Shown here: one piece after another, positions 41,380-51,486 of the stretch
Layout of the letters: the number at the start of each line of letters is the position of its first letter
Numbering within the stretch: position 1 is the first letter of the stretch
Assembly: GCA_964461435.1 (NCBI GenBank)
Contig: CAYWUI010000010.1
Span: 16,238-80,237, forward strand
Length of the DNA stretch: 64,000 nucleotides
DNA from: G020354785 sp964461435
GTDB taxonomy: Bacteria > Bacteroidota > Bacteroidia > Bacteroidales > UBA10428
Direction of reading: 5' to 3'
The notes under the pieces: model-generated
What the model saw: only the letters and a program-made list of their open reading frames with translations
Databases searched by the model: none
Told to the model about the DNA's origin: nothing
Position numbers and translations under genes: made by a program

Positions 41380-43245
41380 ATGAAATTAGTGGTACTGGCA
41401 ATTTTGTTTTTGTGTAATACAGAGACAATCTCATCTTCAGGGGATAGTGCCTTAATGAGTAATTATGATGTAAAATTTTACAAACTTGACCTTGAAGCAA
41501 GCGATACAACAAATTATTTATCAGGTTCGGCAACAATTCTTATAAGGATAATTGACTCACCTCTAAATGAATTCATTTTTGAACTTGCAAATGATTATAC
41601 TGTTGATTCTGTCCTGCTGGACAGTGTAAAAGCAGATTTTATCCATCAGGATGATAAAATCACTGTTACTTCCGCCACAGATCAAGAGAAAAATTCACTG
41701 GCAAGCATACAGATTTTTTATTTCGGGTCTGTCAGTGCCGGTGATTCAAATCCCGGCATTTACAATAAAAGAAGTAACCAGCTTGGGAAAAATGTTACCT
41801 ATACACTTTCCGAGCCTTATTATTCTAAAAAGTGGTTTCCCTGCAAGCAGGTTATTACTGATAAAGCCGACTCTGTTTATGTCTTTGTAACGACCGACTC
41901 CGGATTAAAGGCCGGGTCAAACGGAATACTTACTTCGGCAGTTTCTCTGCCCGGAGATAAGGTCAGGTATGAATGGAAATCTCATTATCCTATTGCCTAT
42001 TATCTTATTTCCATTGCCGTAGGAGACTATAATGATTATAGCTTTTATGTAAATATCGACGGATTTGAAGACTCAATTCTCATTCAAAATTACATATATA
42101 ATACAGCGGATTTTTTAACTGATAATAAGGTTAATATTGATAAAACCAAAGATCTGGTAGCACTATTCTCTGAGAAATTCGGGCTCTATCCCTTCAGGGA
42201 AGAAAAATACGGACATACAATTGTGCCAATGGGGGGAGGCATGGAGCATCAGACGATGACTACGCTGGGATTTTTTTCATTTGAACTTATTGCTCATGAA
42301 CTGGCACATCAATGGTTTGGAGATAATGTTACCTGCGCAACATGGCAGGATATATGGATTAATGAAGGATTTGCCAGCTATTCCGAATACATTGCAAACC
42401 AGTACTTGATTTCCCAGGATAAAGCTTCACTCTGGATGTCTGATGCTCATGATTATGTTAAAACGGAGCCCGGAGGAACTATCTATATTCCCGACACTGA
42501 TATTAGTGATCACAGGCGAATTTTTGATAACAGGCTTTCTTATAAAAAGGGAGCAGCAGTTATTCATATGATAAGACACGAGATACAGGATGATTCCTTG
42601 TTTTTTCATGTGCTAAAGGAATTTCAGTCTTCATTTAAGGCTAATGTGGCAACCGGACTGGATTTTAAGATGATTCTTGAAGAGCAGACAGGCAAAGATT
42701 TTACTGATTTTTTTAACCAGTGGTATTTTGGTGAAGGCTATCCGATATTAGATGTAAGCTGGGATTATAATAATGATACGCTTACAATAAATTCATTTCA
42801 AACATCAAGCTCTGCTGCCAATCCGGTATTCAATACGCTTGTTGAATACAGGATTAAGCTTAACCGGGGTGATACATCAATATTAATGCGGCAGCGGTCA
42901 AACTATGATCAATATAAGATATTTCTGAATGAGAAAGTGACGGACTTAAAAGTTGATCCTGATAAATGGCTCCTGATGGATGTAAATGTGCAGAATTATC
43001 TTGAAAAAGAAAGAAAATATATTATAACACCTAATCCTGCGAGAGACAAGCTGGAAATTCAATTTAGCAAACCGGTTGAAGAATACAGAATATATATAGC
43101 AGATACATCGGGCAGGATTATTGAGAACTTTAAAAGTAATACCCAGTACTACCGGCTGGATGTTGATTCTCTTTCCAAAGGCCTTTATTTTATTCTGATC
43201 AGGGAAAATGATAAATTATTTTCGTCCAAGTTTATAAAGATTTAA
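41380..43245 (+). CDS. M1 family zinc aminopeptidase with T9SS sorting domain
   Basis: A 621-residue secreted metallopeptidase. After a signal peptide (KLVVLAILFLCNTETISSS) comes the M1 N-terminal beta domain, then the exopeptidase motif MGGGMEHQTM and the zinc site HELAHQW...NEGFASY (HEXXH-18-E, about residues 305-335). The last 75 residues are a type A sorting domain (IITPNPARDKLEI ... GLYFILIRENDKLFSSKFIKI), so the product is carried across the outer membrane by T9SS and probably anchored at the surface. Start: the frame is open to a TTG at 41353, but ATG 41380 gives a normal signal peptide. Confidence 0.92.
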   Translation: MKLVVLAILFLCNTETISSSGDSALMSNYDVKFYKLDLEASDTTNYLSGSATILIRIIDSPLNEFIFELANDYTVDSVLLDSVKADFIHQDDKITVTSATDQEKNSLASIQIFYFGSVSAGDSNPGIYNKRSNQLGKNVTYTLSEPYYSKKWFPCKQVITDKADSVYVFVTTDSGLKAGSNGILTSAVSLPGDKVRYEWKSHYPIAYYLISIAVGDYNDYSFYVNIDGFEDSILIQNYIYNTADFLTDNKVNIDKTKDLVALFSEKFGLYPFREEKYGHTIVPMGGGMEHQTMTTLGFFSFELIAHELAHQWFGDNVTCATWQDIWINEGFASYSEYIANQYLISQDKASLWMSDAHDYVKTEPGGTIYIPDTDISDHRRIFDNRLSYKKGAAVIHMIRHEIQDDSLFFHVLKEFQSSFKANVATGLDFKMILEEQTGKDFTDFFNQWYFGEGYPILDVSWDYNNDTLTINSFQTSSSAANPVFNTLVEYRIKLNRGDTSILMRQRSNYDQYKIFLNEKVTDLKVDPDKWLLMDVNVQNYLEKERKYIITPNPARDKLEIQFSKPVEEYRIYIADTSGRIIENFKSNTQYYRLDVDSLSKGLYFILIRENDKLFSSKFIKI

Positions 43246-43308
43246 ATGCATCCTTAAAAATATTTTCTAATATATTTGCTATCCTAATTAATAACTAAAC
43301 AGTTAATC

Positions 43309-43974
43309 TTGAAAATATTCAGGAACAATATTTATTTTTTTATTCCATACCTTATAATATTAGCATTTACATCTTTTTTTCTGGTTACTTATTCCAGGGC
43401 TGAAATACACATTTACCTCAATCATTTCCATAATGGTTTTTCTGACAGCTTTTTTAATATCATTACTTTCCTCGGCAGCGGGTATTTTGTTGTGTTTGTT
43501 TGCATCTGCCTTCTAATAGTTTCATTCAGGAAAGCCTTGCTTTTCTTTGCCACTTATCTTGCTACAGGAATTGATGTTCAGATCCTTAAAAGGACTATTT
43601 TTGATCATGTGGTAAGGCCCGCGATGTACTTTAAAGATAATTATGACTTGTATTTTGTTGAGGGAGTGAAGATTTATAACAGGTATAGCTTTCCTTCAGG
43701 CCATGCAGCAACGACATTCGGATTTTTTGTTTGTATAGCACTGGTATCAAAAAACAATCTTGTTAAGATATCATCTTTGCTTCTGGCGTGCCTTGTTGCT
43801 TATTCAAGAGTATATCTTTCGCAACATTTCCTGGCAGACATTTATTTTGGCTCATTAATAGGAGTTGCCGGAGGCATGGTTTTCTATTATGTTATTTTTA
43901 TTCTGGCAGGAGCGGTGCCTGATAAGTCACTTATATCATTACTAACAAAGGATGATAAACATAAAGGGACATAG
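43309..43974 (+). CDS. PAP2 family membrane phosphatase
   Basis: A 221-residue six-helix protein of the PAP2/undecaprenyl-diphosphatase fold. Catalytic motifs 2 and 3 are clear: PSGHAATT near residue 127 and SRVYLSQHFLADIYFG (SR-x5-H-x3-D) near 165. Motif 1 is represented by LKRTIFDHVVRP with a slightly long spacing. It dephosphorylates lipid phosphates such as C55-PP or phosphatidic acid derivatives. The frame starts at a TTG (43309); an internal start cannot be excluded. The GT39 gene overlaps its end by 23 bases, linking it to lipid-carrier glycan chemistry. Confidence 0.87.
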   Translation: MKIFRNNIYFFIPYLIILAFTSFFLVTYSRAEIHIYLNHFHNGFSDSFFNIITFLGSGYFVVFVCICLLIVSFRKALLFFATYLATGIDVQILKRTIFDHVVRPAMYFKDNYDLYFVEGVKIYNRYSFPSGHAATTFGFFVCIALVSKNNLVKISSLLLACLVAYSRVYLSQHFLADIYFGSLIGVAGGMVFYYVIFILAGAVPDKSLISLLTKDDKHKGT

Positions 43975-45607
43975 AATATTGATTTACCGGATTTTAATTG
44001 TGCTTACCGCAGCACTGTTATTTATACCTTTTTTGGGAGGGATACATCTTTTCGACTGGGATGAGGTTAATTTTGCTGAATCGGCCAGGGAAATGATAGT
44101 CAGTAAAGACTACCTCACAGTGCAGGTGGACTTTCAGCCGTTCAGGGAAAAACCCCCCCTGTTTATATGGATGCAGGTAATATCAATGAAAATATTCGGG
44201 ATTAATGAATTCGCTGCCCGCTTTCCTAACGCTGTATGCGGGATCTTAACACTGCTGGTTTTATTCAACACAGGCAGGAGAATATATGATGAGAAGTTCG
44301 GATTAATATGGGTAATGGCCTGGCTCGGAAGTTTTCTTCCTTTCCTCTATTTCAAATCAGGAATTATAGATCCCTGGCTAAACTTTTTTATATTTTCAGG
44401 TATCTGCTTTTTTGTTTTATTTATACAAAACGGAGACAGGAAGAATATATGGCATCTCTTATTATCTGCTGTGTTCATAGGGCTTGCTATATTGACCAAG
44501 GGCCCCGTGGCAATTATAATATTTATTTTAACAGTCACCATAATCTGGATATTTAACGGGTTTAAATTACCTCTTACCCTGGCCAACATTTCTATTTTTG
44601 TTTTTATACTGTTAATTGTCGGCGGATCCTGGTTTATCCTGCAGATTATAAATGGCAATTTTGATGTTGTTGCCAGCTTTGTCAGATACCAGGCCAGGTT
44701 ATTCCAGACAAAGGACGCAGGCCACGGCGGTTTCTTTTTATATCATTTAGTTATTCTTCTTGCAGGAGTATTTCCGGCTTCGGTTTTTGCCATCCAGGGA
44801 TTTGTAAAGCACCCTGCCGACAATTTCTATCAGCGTACCTTCAGAAGATGGATGATAGTTCTTTTTTGGGTAGTTCTTATAATATTCTCAATAGTAAAAA
44901 CAAAGATTGTTCATTATTCGTCACTTTGCTATTTCCCGCTTACCTACCTTGCCGCATTTACTATTTACAAGATTATTAATAGAGAGATAAAATACAGCAG
45001 ATGGCTTAATTTGCTGGTCATATCGCTGGGTTTTATTTTTGCACTGGCCGTTATCGCCTTGCCTGTTGTTAACATATACAAACAGCAGATTATTGATTCG
45101 GTAAAGATAAATGACCTGTTCGCCGCAGGCTGTTTACAGGCAGAGGTAAGCTGGCCGGGACTGATTTCAGCAACAGGAATTATACTGGCATCAGGGGTAT
45201 TAATTTTTGTGTTTTGCAATAAGCAGGAACATTTTGTAAAGGGAATTATATCACTCTTTGCCGCATCAACAGCATTCATATTTCTGAGTATCCTGACTAT
45301 CGCACCGCGGGTTGAAAAATATGTCCAGAACGCTGTAATTCAGTTTTATAAGGACAAAAGGGATGAAAATGCTTATTTTAGTACCCTGGGGTATAAAAGC
45401 TATGCTCAATATTTTTATACATGTAAGAAAAAGCCTGAAAATGATAAATCATATAATGAGCAGTGGCTGCTAAAGGGTGATATAGACAAGAAAGTATATT
45501 TTTCAATTAAGGCTGATAAGAAGGATAAGAAATTGGAAGAAAATCCTGAACTTAAGTTATTGTATGAGAAAAACGGATTTGTTTTTTGTGAAAGAGATCC
45601 TGAATAA
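43952..45607 (+). CDS. GT39/ArnT-like membrane glycosyltransferase
   Basis: A 551-residue multi-span enzyme that takes sugar from a polyprenyl-phosphate donor. The first periplasmic loop holds the catalytic acidic pair in FDWDEVNFAESAREM and the REKPPLFIWMQ segment that follow in this family; about eleven helices follow. The last 90 residues are soluble. Likely targets are lipid A or protein/glycolipid. It overlaps PAP2 upstream and runs into the GT2 gene, which could supply the polyprenyl-linked sugar. Confidence 0.88.
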   Translation: MINIKGHRILIYRILIVLTAALLFIPFLGGIHLFDWDEVNFAESAREMIVSKDYLTVQVDFQPFREKPPLFIWMQVISMKIFGINEFAARFPNAVCGILTLLVLFNTGRRIYDEKFGLIWVMAWLGSFLPFLYFKSGIIDPWLNFFIFSGICFFVLFIQNGDRKNIWHLLLSAVFIGLAILTKGPVAIIIFILTVTIIWIFNGFKLPLTLANISIFVFILLIVGGSWFILQIINGNFDVVASFVRYQARLFQTKDAGHGGFFLYHLVILLAGVFPASVFAIQGFVKHPADNFYQRTFRRWMIVLFWVVLIIFSIVKTKIVHYSSLCYFPLTYLAAFTIYKIINREIKYSRWLNLLVISLGFIFALAVIALPVVNIYKQQIIDSVKINDLFAAGCLQAEVSWPGLISATGIILASGVLIFVFCNKQEHFVKGIISLFAASTAFIFLSILTIAPRVEKYVQNAVIQFYKDKRDENAYFSTLGYKSYAQYFYTCKKKPENDKSYNEQWLLKGDIDKKVYFSIKADKKDKKLEENPELKLLYEKNGFVFCERDPE

Positions 45608-45617
45608 ACCAATACTA

Positions 45618-46364
45618 ATGATAAACAATAAAATTATTACTGTTGTCCTTCCAGCATATAATGCTGAGAATACACTGGAGCAGACTTACAGGGAAATACC
45701 TGCCGATATTGTAGATAATGTGGTGCTTGTTGATGATTTAAGCAGCGATAAGACAATAGAAAAGGCCAGGGAACTGGGCATTAAACATATTATTGAACAT
45801 CCGCACAATAAAGGATATGGGGGGAATCAGAAAACATGTTATAATAAGGCACTTGAACTTAATTCCGATATTATAGTTATGCTTCATCCCGACTACCAGT
45901 ATAGTCCGCGGCTAATACATTCCATGTGCTATCTTATTGCCAATGGTGTATATGAAGTGGTGCTGGGTTCAAGAATACTGGGAAGGGGTGCTATAAAAGG
46001 AGGTATGCCTGTTTATAAATACATCGCAAACCGTATGCTTACATTTATTCAAAACCTGCTTATGAACCAGAAATTATCTGAATACCATACGGGCTACAGG
46101 GCATTTACCAGGAATGTGCTGCAGTCTGTCAATTATAAAGTAAATTCAGATGACTACATTTTCGATAACCAGGTTATAGCACAGATATTTTACGCAGGAT
46201 TTGAAATAGCTGAGATCACATGCCCCACCAAATACTTCAGTGAAGCTTCATCAATAAATTTCAGAAGAAGCATCAGGTACGGACTGGGAGTTTTATTGAA
46301 TTCAATAATGTATTTTCTTCAAAAAGCCGGGATATTTAAGTTTAAAATGTTTAAAAAGGCCTGA
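45618..46364 (+). CDS. GT2 family glycosyltransferase (dolichyl-phosphate-mannose synthase type)
   Basis: A 248-residue GT-A enzyme: nucleotide-sugar binding start ITVVLPAYNAENTLEQTY, VLVDDLSSDKT, the DxD-like motif in MLHPDYQY, and the acceptor region EYHTGYRAFTR. The C-terminus has no clear membrane helix. It probably transfers a sugar to polyprenyl phosphate, feeding the neighbouring GT39 enzyme. The frame is open to an ATG at 45564 inside the previous gene, but ATG 45618 starts directly at the conserved fold and lies 10 bases after the GT39 stop. Confidence 0.9.
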   Translation: MINNKIITVVLPAYNAENTLEQTYREIPADIVDNVVLVDDLSSDKTIEKARELGIKHIIEHPHNKGYGGNQKTCYNKALELNSDIIVMLHPDYQYSPRLIHSMCYLIANGVYEVVLGSRILGRGAIKGGMPVYKYIANRMLTFIQNLLMNQKLSEYHTGYRAFTRNVLQSVNYKVNSDDYIFDNQVIAQIFYAGFEIAEITCPTKYFSEASSINFRRSIRYGLGVLLNSIMYFLQKAGIFKFKMFKKA

Positions 46365-46425
46365 CTATTAATTTTCATTATATATTTTTACATATTACTT
46401 AATATCAAATTATCACAGTCAAACC

Positions 46426-46770
46426 ATGAATTATTGCAGGACAGGAATAATACCGGTCTTATTAATTGTATCATTTTTTTCAGCATATAATGGTATTGCA
46501 CAGTCTCATATAATAAAATTTCAAAATTATTCTATTGAAGAGGGGTTGTCAAATCCCTGTGTTCAATGCATATATCAGGACAGGCAGGGGTATTTATGGA
46601 TCGGCACTGAAGCCGGCGGTATAAATATTTTTGACAGGAAAAAAGGAGAATTTGTATATCTTTTTGATTATGGCCCTTTTAAAAATCTAAAGGGAAAAAA
46701 TGCAAAAGCTCATAAATATGAGTCCGGTAGCGGAAGAGATGCAGTTAAATATACTTCTTTTTTAAATTGA
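46426..46770 (+). pseudogene. Remnant of a two-component-regulator propeller (HTCS-like) gene
   Basis: A 114-codon ORF with a signal peptide (IPVLLIVSFFSAYNGIAQ) and one complete Reg_prop blade (IEEGLSNPCVQCIYQDRQGYLWIGTEAGGINIFDRKKG). Intact proteins of this type have about 14 blades, a membrane helix and a kinase or DNA-binding region, often 800-1400 residues. After the first blade the sequence becomes low-complexity and polar (KNLKGKNAKAHKYESGSGRDAV) and stops. No further blade is seen in other frames before the next gene. I read it as a truncated relic; a genuine small secreted protein is the alternative. Confidence 0.65.
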
Positions 46771-46826
46771 ATCTGTTTTTAACGATGTGATAATTAAGAA
46801 TATTTAATTATCCGTTACAATACTTT

Positions 46827-49127
46827 ATGCTGATGAGCAATTACCTGGCGAAAATAAAGTTCTGTACAATCGGTGTTTTGATTCAAATATCCGTATGTTA
46901 TTGTGTTGCCCAGGAAAATTCAGTCGTTAAGGGTAAAATTATTGATGCCGGCACCGGACTGCCGCTGGCAGGCGCTAATATTGCAGCTGACACCTCTCAT
47001 GGAACAATATCGGATCCGGACGGTAATTATGTACTTGTATTAAAGACAGGGAGAACACATATCAGGTACCGGTTCATTGGATATAAAGCGATCAGTAAAA
47101 CAGCAGATTTGGCCATGAATGATACCCTCGTCATTGATATCAGCATGGTTGCTGACATTACAATGCTGGACGAGATTGTTGTAACGGCCGGCAAATACGA
47201 ACAGAAGCTTTCCGATGTTACCGTGTCGCTTGATATCCTTAAGCCGAAGATGGTTGCCGTCACAAATGCAACGTCAATGGAGATGATTATTAACCAGATG
47301 CCCGGTATTGATGTGCTGGACGGACAGGCAAGCATAAGAGGGGGAAGCGGCTACAGCTTCGGGGCAGGAAGCAGGGTGCTTGTGCTGGTTGACGATTTAT
47401 CAATACTCTCTGCTGATGTGAGTGACGTAAAATGGGAATATTTGCCCGTGGAAAACATCTCCCAGGTGGAAATAATAAAAGGGGCTTCCTCTGTTTTATA
47501 CGGATCCTCGGCCTTAAACGGGGTCATAAACATAAGGACAGCATATCCTAAAAGTGAACCGCAGACAAATATAAATATGTTCAGCGGCATGTATCTGAAT
47601 CCCGCAAGGAAGGAACTTATATGGTGGAAGAGACAGCCTTTATTTGCGGGAGCCAGTTTCTTTCATTCGGCCCGGAAAGGCAACCTGGGCATTGTCATAG
47701 GAAGCTATATATACGGTGACGAGGGTTACAGGGAAAACGAAACAGACAGGAGGGCTAGATTTAACATGAACCTTACATACAGGGATAAGAAAATAAGGGG
47801 ATTATCCTATGGAGCAAATATGAATACCATGTACCAGAACAAAATTGATTTCCTCTTGTGGCAGGATGCCGATTCGGGGGCCTACAGGCAGAATCAGGAT
47901 GCAACCCCGCGAGTACACGGATTTCGTATAAATGTTGATCCTTATGTTGAATATTCCGGCGGGAGAGGCAATAAACACAGCATAAAAACAAGGTTTTTTA
48001 GAATAAGCAATGTTTTTAAAGATGAGCCTGATAAGGATAACGAATCCGGACAGTACTTCGGCGAGTATAAATTTCATAAGACCTTCAGGGATAATATAAT
48101 ACTCAATACAGGTCTGAGCATGACATATTCAAATATACTGGCGAATTTGTATGGTAACCATAATAGCCTGAACACCGCAATATATTCACAGGTTGATCTC
48201 AAAGCCTCGGGGAATCTTAAATTATCAGGCGGATTAAGGTGGGAGACATACAAACTTGATTCGATATTTGAAAAATCCACGCCCCTGTTCAGAACGGGAT
48301 TAAACTATCAGCCGGCAGGGCATACTTTTCTCAGGGCTTCATACGGACAGGGATACAGGTTCCCGTCCGTTGCAGAAAAATATACGGCAACAAGCATCAG
48401 TTCACTAAATATATTTCCCAACCCCGACCTTAGGACCGAAAAGGGATGGAGTGCCGAGGCGGGTATTAAACAAAGCCTGGAAATAAAAAGCTGGAAAGGA
48501 TACATAGATATTGCGGCATTTATAACCCGGTATAAGAATATGATTGAATACACATTCGGTGTTTATAAACCCGACTCGATAGAATATGCAACGTTCGAAC
48601 ATATTGGCTTCAAATCATTAAATATTGGTAACGCCCGCATAACAGGAATAGAAATAGTATTTGCAGGAAACGGAAAGCTATTGGGCATGCCTGCAGTTTT
48701 TCATGCCGGATATAATTATTGTTATCCGGTTGATTTAAATTACAGCGATGACGATACTGCAAATACATCAGCCGGCAATATTTTGAAATACAGGTTTCAT
48801 CATTCGGCAAAGGCAGATATCGAATTCAGCTATAAAAGGTTTTCGGGAGGATTAAATATCATTTACAGGAGTTATATGATTAACATTGATCCCATTTTTA
48901 CCGATCCTCTTGTCGGCAATATTATTTTGCCGGGGTATCCTGACTACCGCAAAGCACATGACAAAGGTTATATATTATGCGACGGGAGAATATCCTTTCA
49001 ACTGGCCGATAAATTTGCCATGGCCCTTATTATGAAAAATATTTTTAATAAAGAATATATTGGAAGGCCTGGGGATATAGGCCCTCCAAGAAATATAACA
49101 CTTAAATTATCGGTAAACTTACCTTGA
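46827..49127 (+). CDS. TonB-dependent receptor with carboxypeptidase-like N-terminal domain
   Basis: A 766-residue outer-membrane channel. Signal peptide to about residue 28, a CarboxypepD_reg-like domain (VVKGKIIDAGTGLPLAGANIAADTSHGTISDPDGNYVL), a plug (MLDEIVVTAGKYEQKLSDVTVSLDIL; VLDGQASIRGGSGYSFGAGSRVLVLVDDL; VEIIKGASSVLYGSSALNGVINI) and a 22-strand barrel ending in FAMALIMKNIFNKEYIGRPGDIGPPRNITLKLSVNLP. No SusD partner, so probably a metal, cofactor or peptide importer. Its last 9 bases overlap the convergent T9SS protein gene. Confidence 0.92.
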   Translation: MLMSNYLAKIKFCTIGVLIQISVCYCVAQENSVVKGKIIDAGTGLPLAGANIAADTSHGTISDPDGNYVLVLKTGRTHIRYRFIGYKAISKTADLAMNDTLVIDISMVADITMLDEIVVTAGKYEQKLSDVTVSLDILKPKMVAVTNATSMEMIINQMPGIDVLDGQASIRGGSGYSFGAGSRVLVLVDDLSILSADVSDVKWEYLPVENISQVEIIKGASSVLYGSSALNGVINIRTAYPKSEPQTNINMFSGMYLNPARKELIWWKRQPLFAGASFFHSARKGNLGIVIGSYIYGDEGYRENETDRRARFNMNLTYRDKKIRGLSYGANMNTMYQNKIDFLLWQDADSGAYRQNQDATPRVHGFRINVDPYVEYSGGRGNKHSIKTRFFRISNVFKDEPDKDNESGQYFGEYKFHKTFRDNIILNTGLSMTYSNILANLYGNHNSLNTAIYSQVDLKASGNLKLSGGLRWETYKLDSIFEKSTPLFRTGLNYQPAGHTFLRASYGQGYRFPSVAEKYTATSISSLNIFPNPDLRTEKGWSAEAGIKQSLEIKSWKGYIDIAAFITRYKNMIEYTFGVYKPDSIEYATFEHIGFKSLNIGNARITGIEIVFAGNGKLLGMPAVFHAGYNYCYPVDLNYSDDDTANTSAGNILKYRFHHSAKADIEFSYKRFSGGLNIIYRSYMINIDPIFTDPLVGNIILPGYPDYRKAHDKGYILCDGRISFQLADKFAMALIMKNIFNKEYIGRPGDIGPPRNITLKLSVNLP

Positions 49128-49865
49128 CTTAACCAGGCGGCCGCTGTAAACGGTCCCGTTATATATTACCGAATAAATATAGATGCCGGTTGCCAGGGTT
49201 TCACCCGTGAAATCAAAGTAGTTCTCTCCTCTTCTGGCGATAATTTTCTCATTATAAATTAATTTTCCAAGCATGTCAAAAATATAAACTTCAGCTTCTC
49301 CGGCCTTTCCCGAAAAACATCCGATTCTGGTTTTGCTCTTAAACGGATTTGATTCATTAATGATATAGAACTCTTCGCCGTAAATATTTCCGATATTACT
49401 TGCGGAGAATATCCTTATAGACACCGATGTGTCGTTAACCTGAACAGGAGCCATAACTGTATTACCCATAAATTCGATATATGGCTGTACTTTTACTACC
49501 AGATGAAACAGTCCGGTATCAGTAGGTGTCCCGCTAATTAAAGCACAATATGCAGTATCGGGGTAAAGATCTTCGGCATTTACCGCATATTCCAGACCTG
49601 CCGGTAAACTGTCAATGCTGATAATGTGTATTTTGACTATAGTAATACTACCTTCCCCTAAATTAAAAACCGACGGGGGCCAGATTGTAACAGTCTGGTT
49701 ATATTTAACACCTGTCTCTCCGTGCGGCAGGCTATCCGGACAAACCTCTCCGGGCAATAAAGTATCAACACAGCCAATAGTATCGGGAGTACATTGCCCG
49801 TATATTTTAAAGGGATAGATTACGGGCAAGAGGATTACCAGGCTTATGAATACTAATTTTTTCAT
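49119..49865 (-). CDS. Secreted protein with T9SS sorting domain
   Basis: A 248-residue exported protein. The signal peptide is FISLVILLPVIYPFKIYG. The cysteine-containing start CTPDTIGCVDTLLPGEVCPDSLP resembles metazoan-like secreted repeats of Bacteroidota. An Ig-like domain follows (AEDLYPDTAYCALISGTPTDTGLFHLVVKV), and the last 75 residues are a type A sorting domain (NPFKSKTRIGCFSGKAGEAEVYIFDMLGKLI ... GIYIYSVIYNGTVYSGRLVKS). No enzymatic motif is visible; role unknown, at the cell surface or released. Confidence 0.83.
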   Translation of the reverse strand: MKKLVFISLVILLPVIYPFKIYGQCTPDTIGCVDTLLPGEVCPDSLPHGETGVKYNQTVTIWPPSVFNLGEGSITIVKIHIISIDSLPAGLEYAVNAEDLYPDTAYCALISGTPTDTGLFHLVVKVQPYIEFMGNTVMAPVQVNDTSVSIRIFSASNIGNIYGEEFYIINESNPFKSKTRIGCFSGKAGEAEVYIFDMLGKLIYNEKIIARRGENYFDFTGETLATGIYIYSVIYNGTVYSGRLVKSR

Positions 49866-49907
49866 TTTGCAGATGTTTATTTAGAATAATCTTAAGTAAC
49901 TTTTTAA

Positions 49908-51452
49908 CTATTGATGCATAGGCCTCAGCAGGTCATTGACTGTTTTAACAGGATTAAATGTAGATACGGGAACTTCAACAAATATTGTATTCCAGTCAGA
50001 CATGGCGCCGTTCCATAAACCCGGAAGCTCCATGGCTTTTAAAGGTATTCCTTCTTTTGTCTTTTTTGAAATAAATCCCGTTTTATGATCAATGAATTGG
50101 TGCAATTCGAATTTCTTTCCTTTATAATCCCTGGTGCCGCATACAATATCTACAGGATTAAAATGTGTCGAACTGTTCAATATGACATTCTGTTCATACT
50201 TATGGCTGTCTATTTGCGATTTTTCAATAATCTGAAGAGATATGTTACCATCACGGTTTTTAATCCAGAAAGGCCCGCCTCCCGGTTCACCTTCATTTTT
50301 TACCATGCCGCATACCCTTACAGGCCTGTTTAATATCTTTAAAAGAAATTTTGCGGTACCGTTCATGTCCGGCCGTATATTTTCTCTGGCAGGTAGTATG
50401 CCCAGTTCATTATTCACAAAGCCCGTTATTTCATCCAGCAAAGGCCTTTGCATATCTGCTGGTGAATCAAGCATCTTAAGGTAGTTAAAGATTTTTTCCT
50501 GGTACTCGAGTAAGATCCCTGCCAGCACTTTTTTGTATTTTATAGTGTCATTTTTCTTGCTGTCGGGCACGACATTATCAATATTTTTAATAAAAATAAT
50601 GTCTGCTTCAGTATCATTGAGGTTTTCAATAAGGGCCCCGTGGCCTCCCGGCCTGAACAGTATAGTGCCATCATCATCTCTGAACGGTTCATTATTTGCC
50701 TTTACAGCTATTGTATCTGTTGAAGGTTTCTGTATCGACAAGGAGATATCAAACTTGATATTATGTTCCTTTTCATATTTATCTTTTACCCTGTCTGCTT
50801 CATTCTTAAAAAGATACTTATGTTCAGGCGAAACCGTAAAATGTATTTTAACAGTATTATCATCATTCTTTGCATAAAGTGTTCCTTCAACAAGGTGCTC
50901 TTCAATGGCGGTACGGCTATAATTATCACATTTATGAAATTTCAGGAGTCCCTTGGGCAGGCCCGCATAATTCAGTCTTTCAGAATTAAACAATGCGTCA
51001 AGTATTACACAGAATTTATTCTGCCGTAAAAGCTCTTCTATATTATTTTCCTCTTTGGCGAGAGTATTTTTAAGATCATTATAAAAAGCGAACTTTTTAA
51101 TATTTTTAAAGAATATGCTTACCTGCATATAAGCATCATTTTTTAATATGTTCGGATCATAACCGCTGTTAATATAGGCAGACCTGAATTCAAACAGCGC
51201 CTTGAACGTCCTGGATGCGGCCCCCGAGGCAGGAACAAATTTTGTTTTATCAAGGTTACGTGCAGATTCATATTTATTAATGTAATGTCTTATCAGTTCC
51301 GGATTCAAAGGCTTAATGCCGTCTTTTAGCCTGGCAGCCCTAACCAGCCTTACATAAGGGAAACCTTTTTTAAATGAGTTGATCTGCTCAGTAACTTTTT
51401 CCGGGCTAATTCCTTTTTCCTGGAATTGTATTAAATCTGTTTTATTAAACAT
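49908..51452 (-). CDS. DUF4301 family protein
   Basis: A 514-residue soluble protein conserved in Bacteroidota. Visible conserved blocks are FVPASGAASRTFKALFEF (about residue 75), the GLPKGLLKFHKC stretch, FRPGGHGALIENLND, MVKNEGEPGGGPFWIKNRDG and HFNPVDIVCGTRDYKG. The PAGAASRM-like loop and the GGHGALIENL segment recall nucleotidyltransferase or sugar-phosphate folds, but no activity is established. It is transcribed after yjbQ, 34 bases upstream. Confidence 0.85.
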   Translation of the reverse strand: MFNKTDLIQFQEKGISPEKVTEQINSFKKGFPYVRLVRAARLKDGIKPLNPELIRHYINKYESARNLDKTKFVPASGAASRTFKALFEFRSAYINSGYDPNILKNDAYMQVSIFFKNIKKFAFYNDLKNTLAKEENNIEELLRQNKFCVILDALFNSERLNYAGLPKGLLKFHKCDNYSRTAIEEHLVEGTLYAKNDDNTVKIHFTVSPEHKYLFKNEADRVKDKYEKEHNIKFDISLSIQKPSTDTIAVKANNEPFRDDDGTILFRPGGHGALIENLNDTEADIIFIKNIDNVVPDSKKNDTIKYKKVLAGILLEYQEKIFNYLKMLDSPADMQRPLLDEITGFVNNELGILPARENIRPDMNGTAKFLLKILNRPVRVCGMVKNEGEPGGGPFWIKNRDGNISLQIIEKSQIDSHKYEQNVILNSSTHFNPVDIVCGTRDYKGKKFELHQFIDHKTGFISKKTKEGIPLKAMELPGLWNGAMSDWNTIFVEVPVSTFNPVKTVNDLLRPMHQ

Positions 51453-51486
51453 AACCTGATATTTTTATCTGATAATTATGTTGTCA

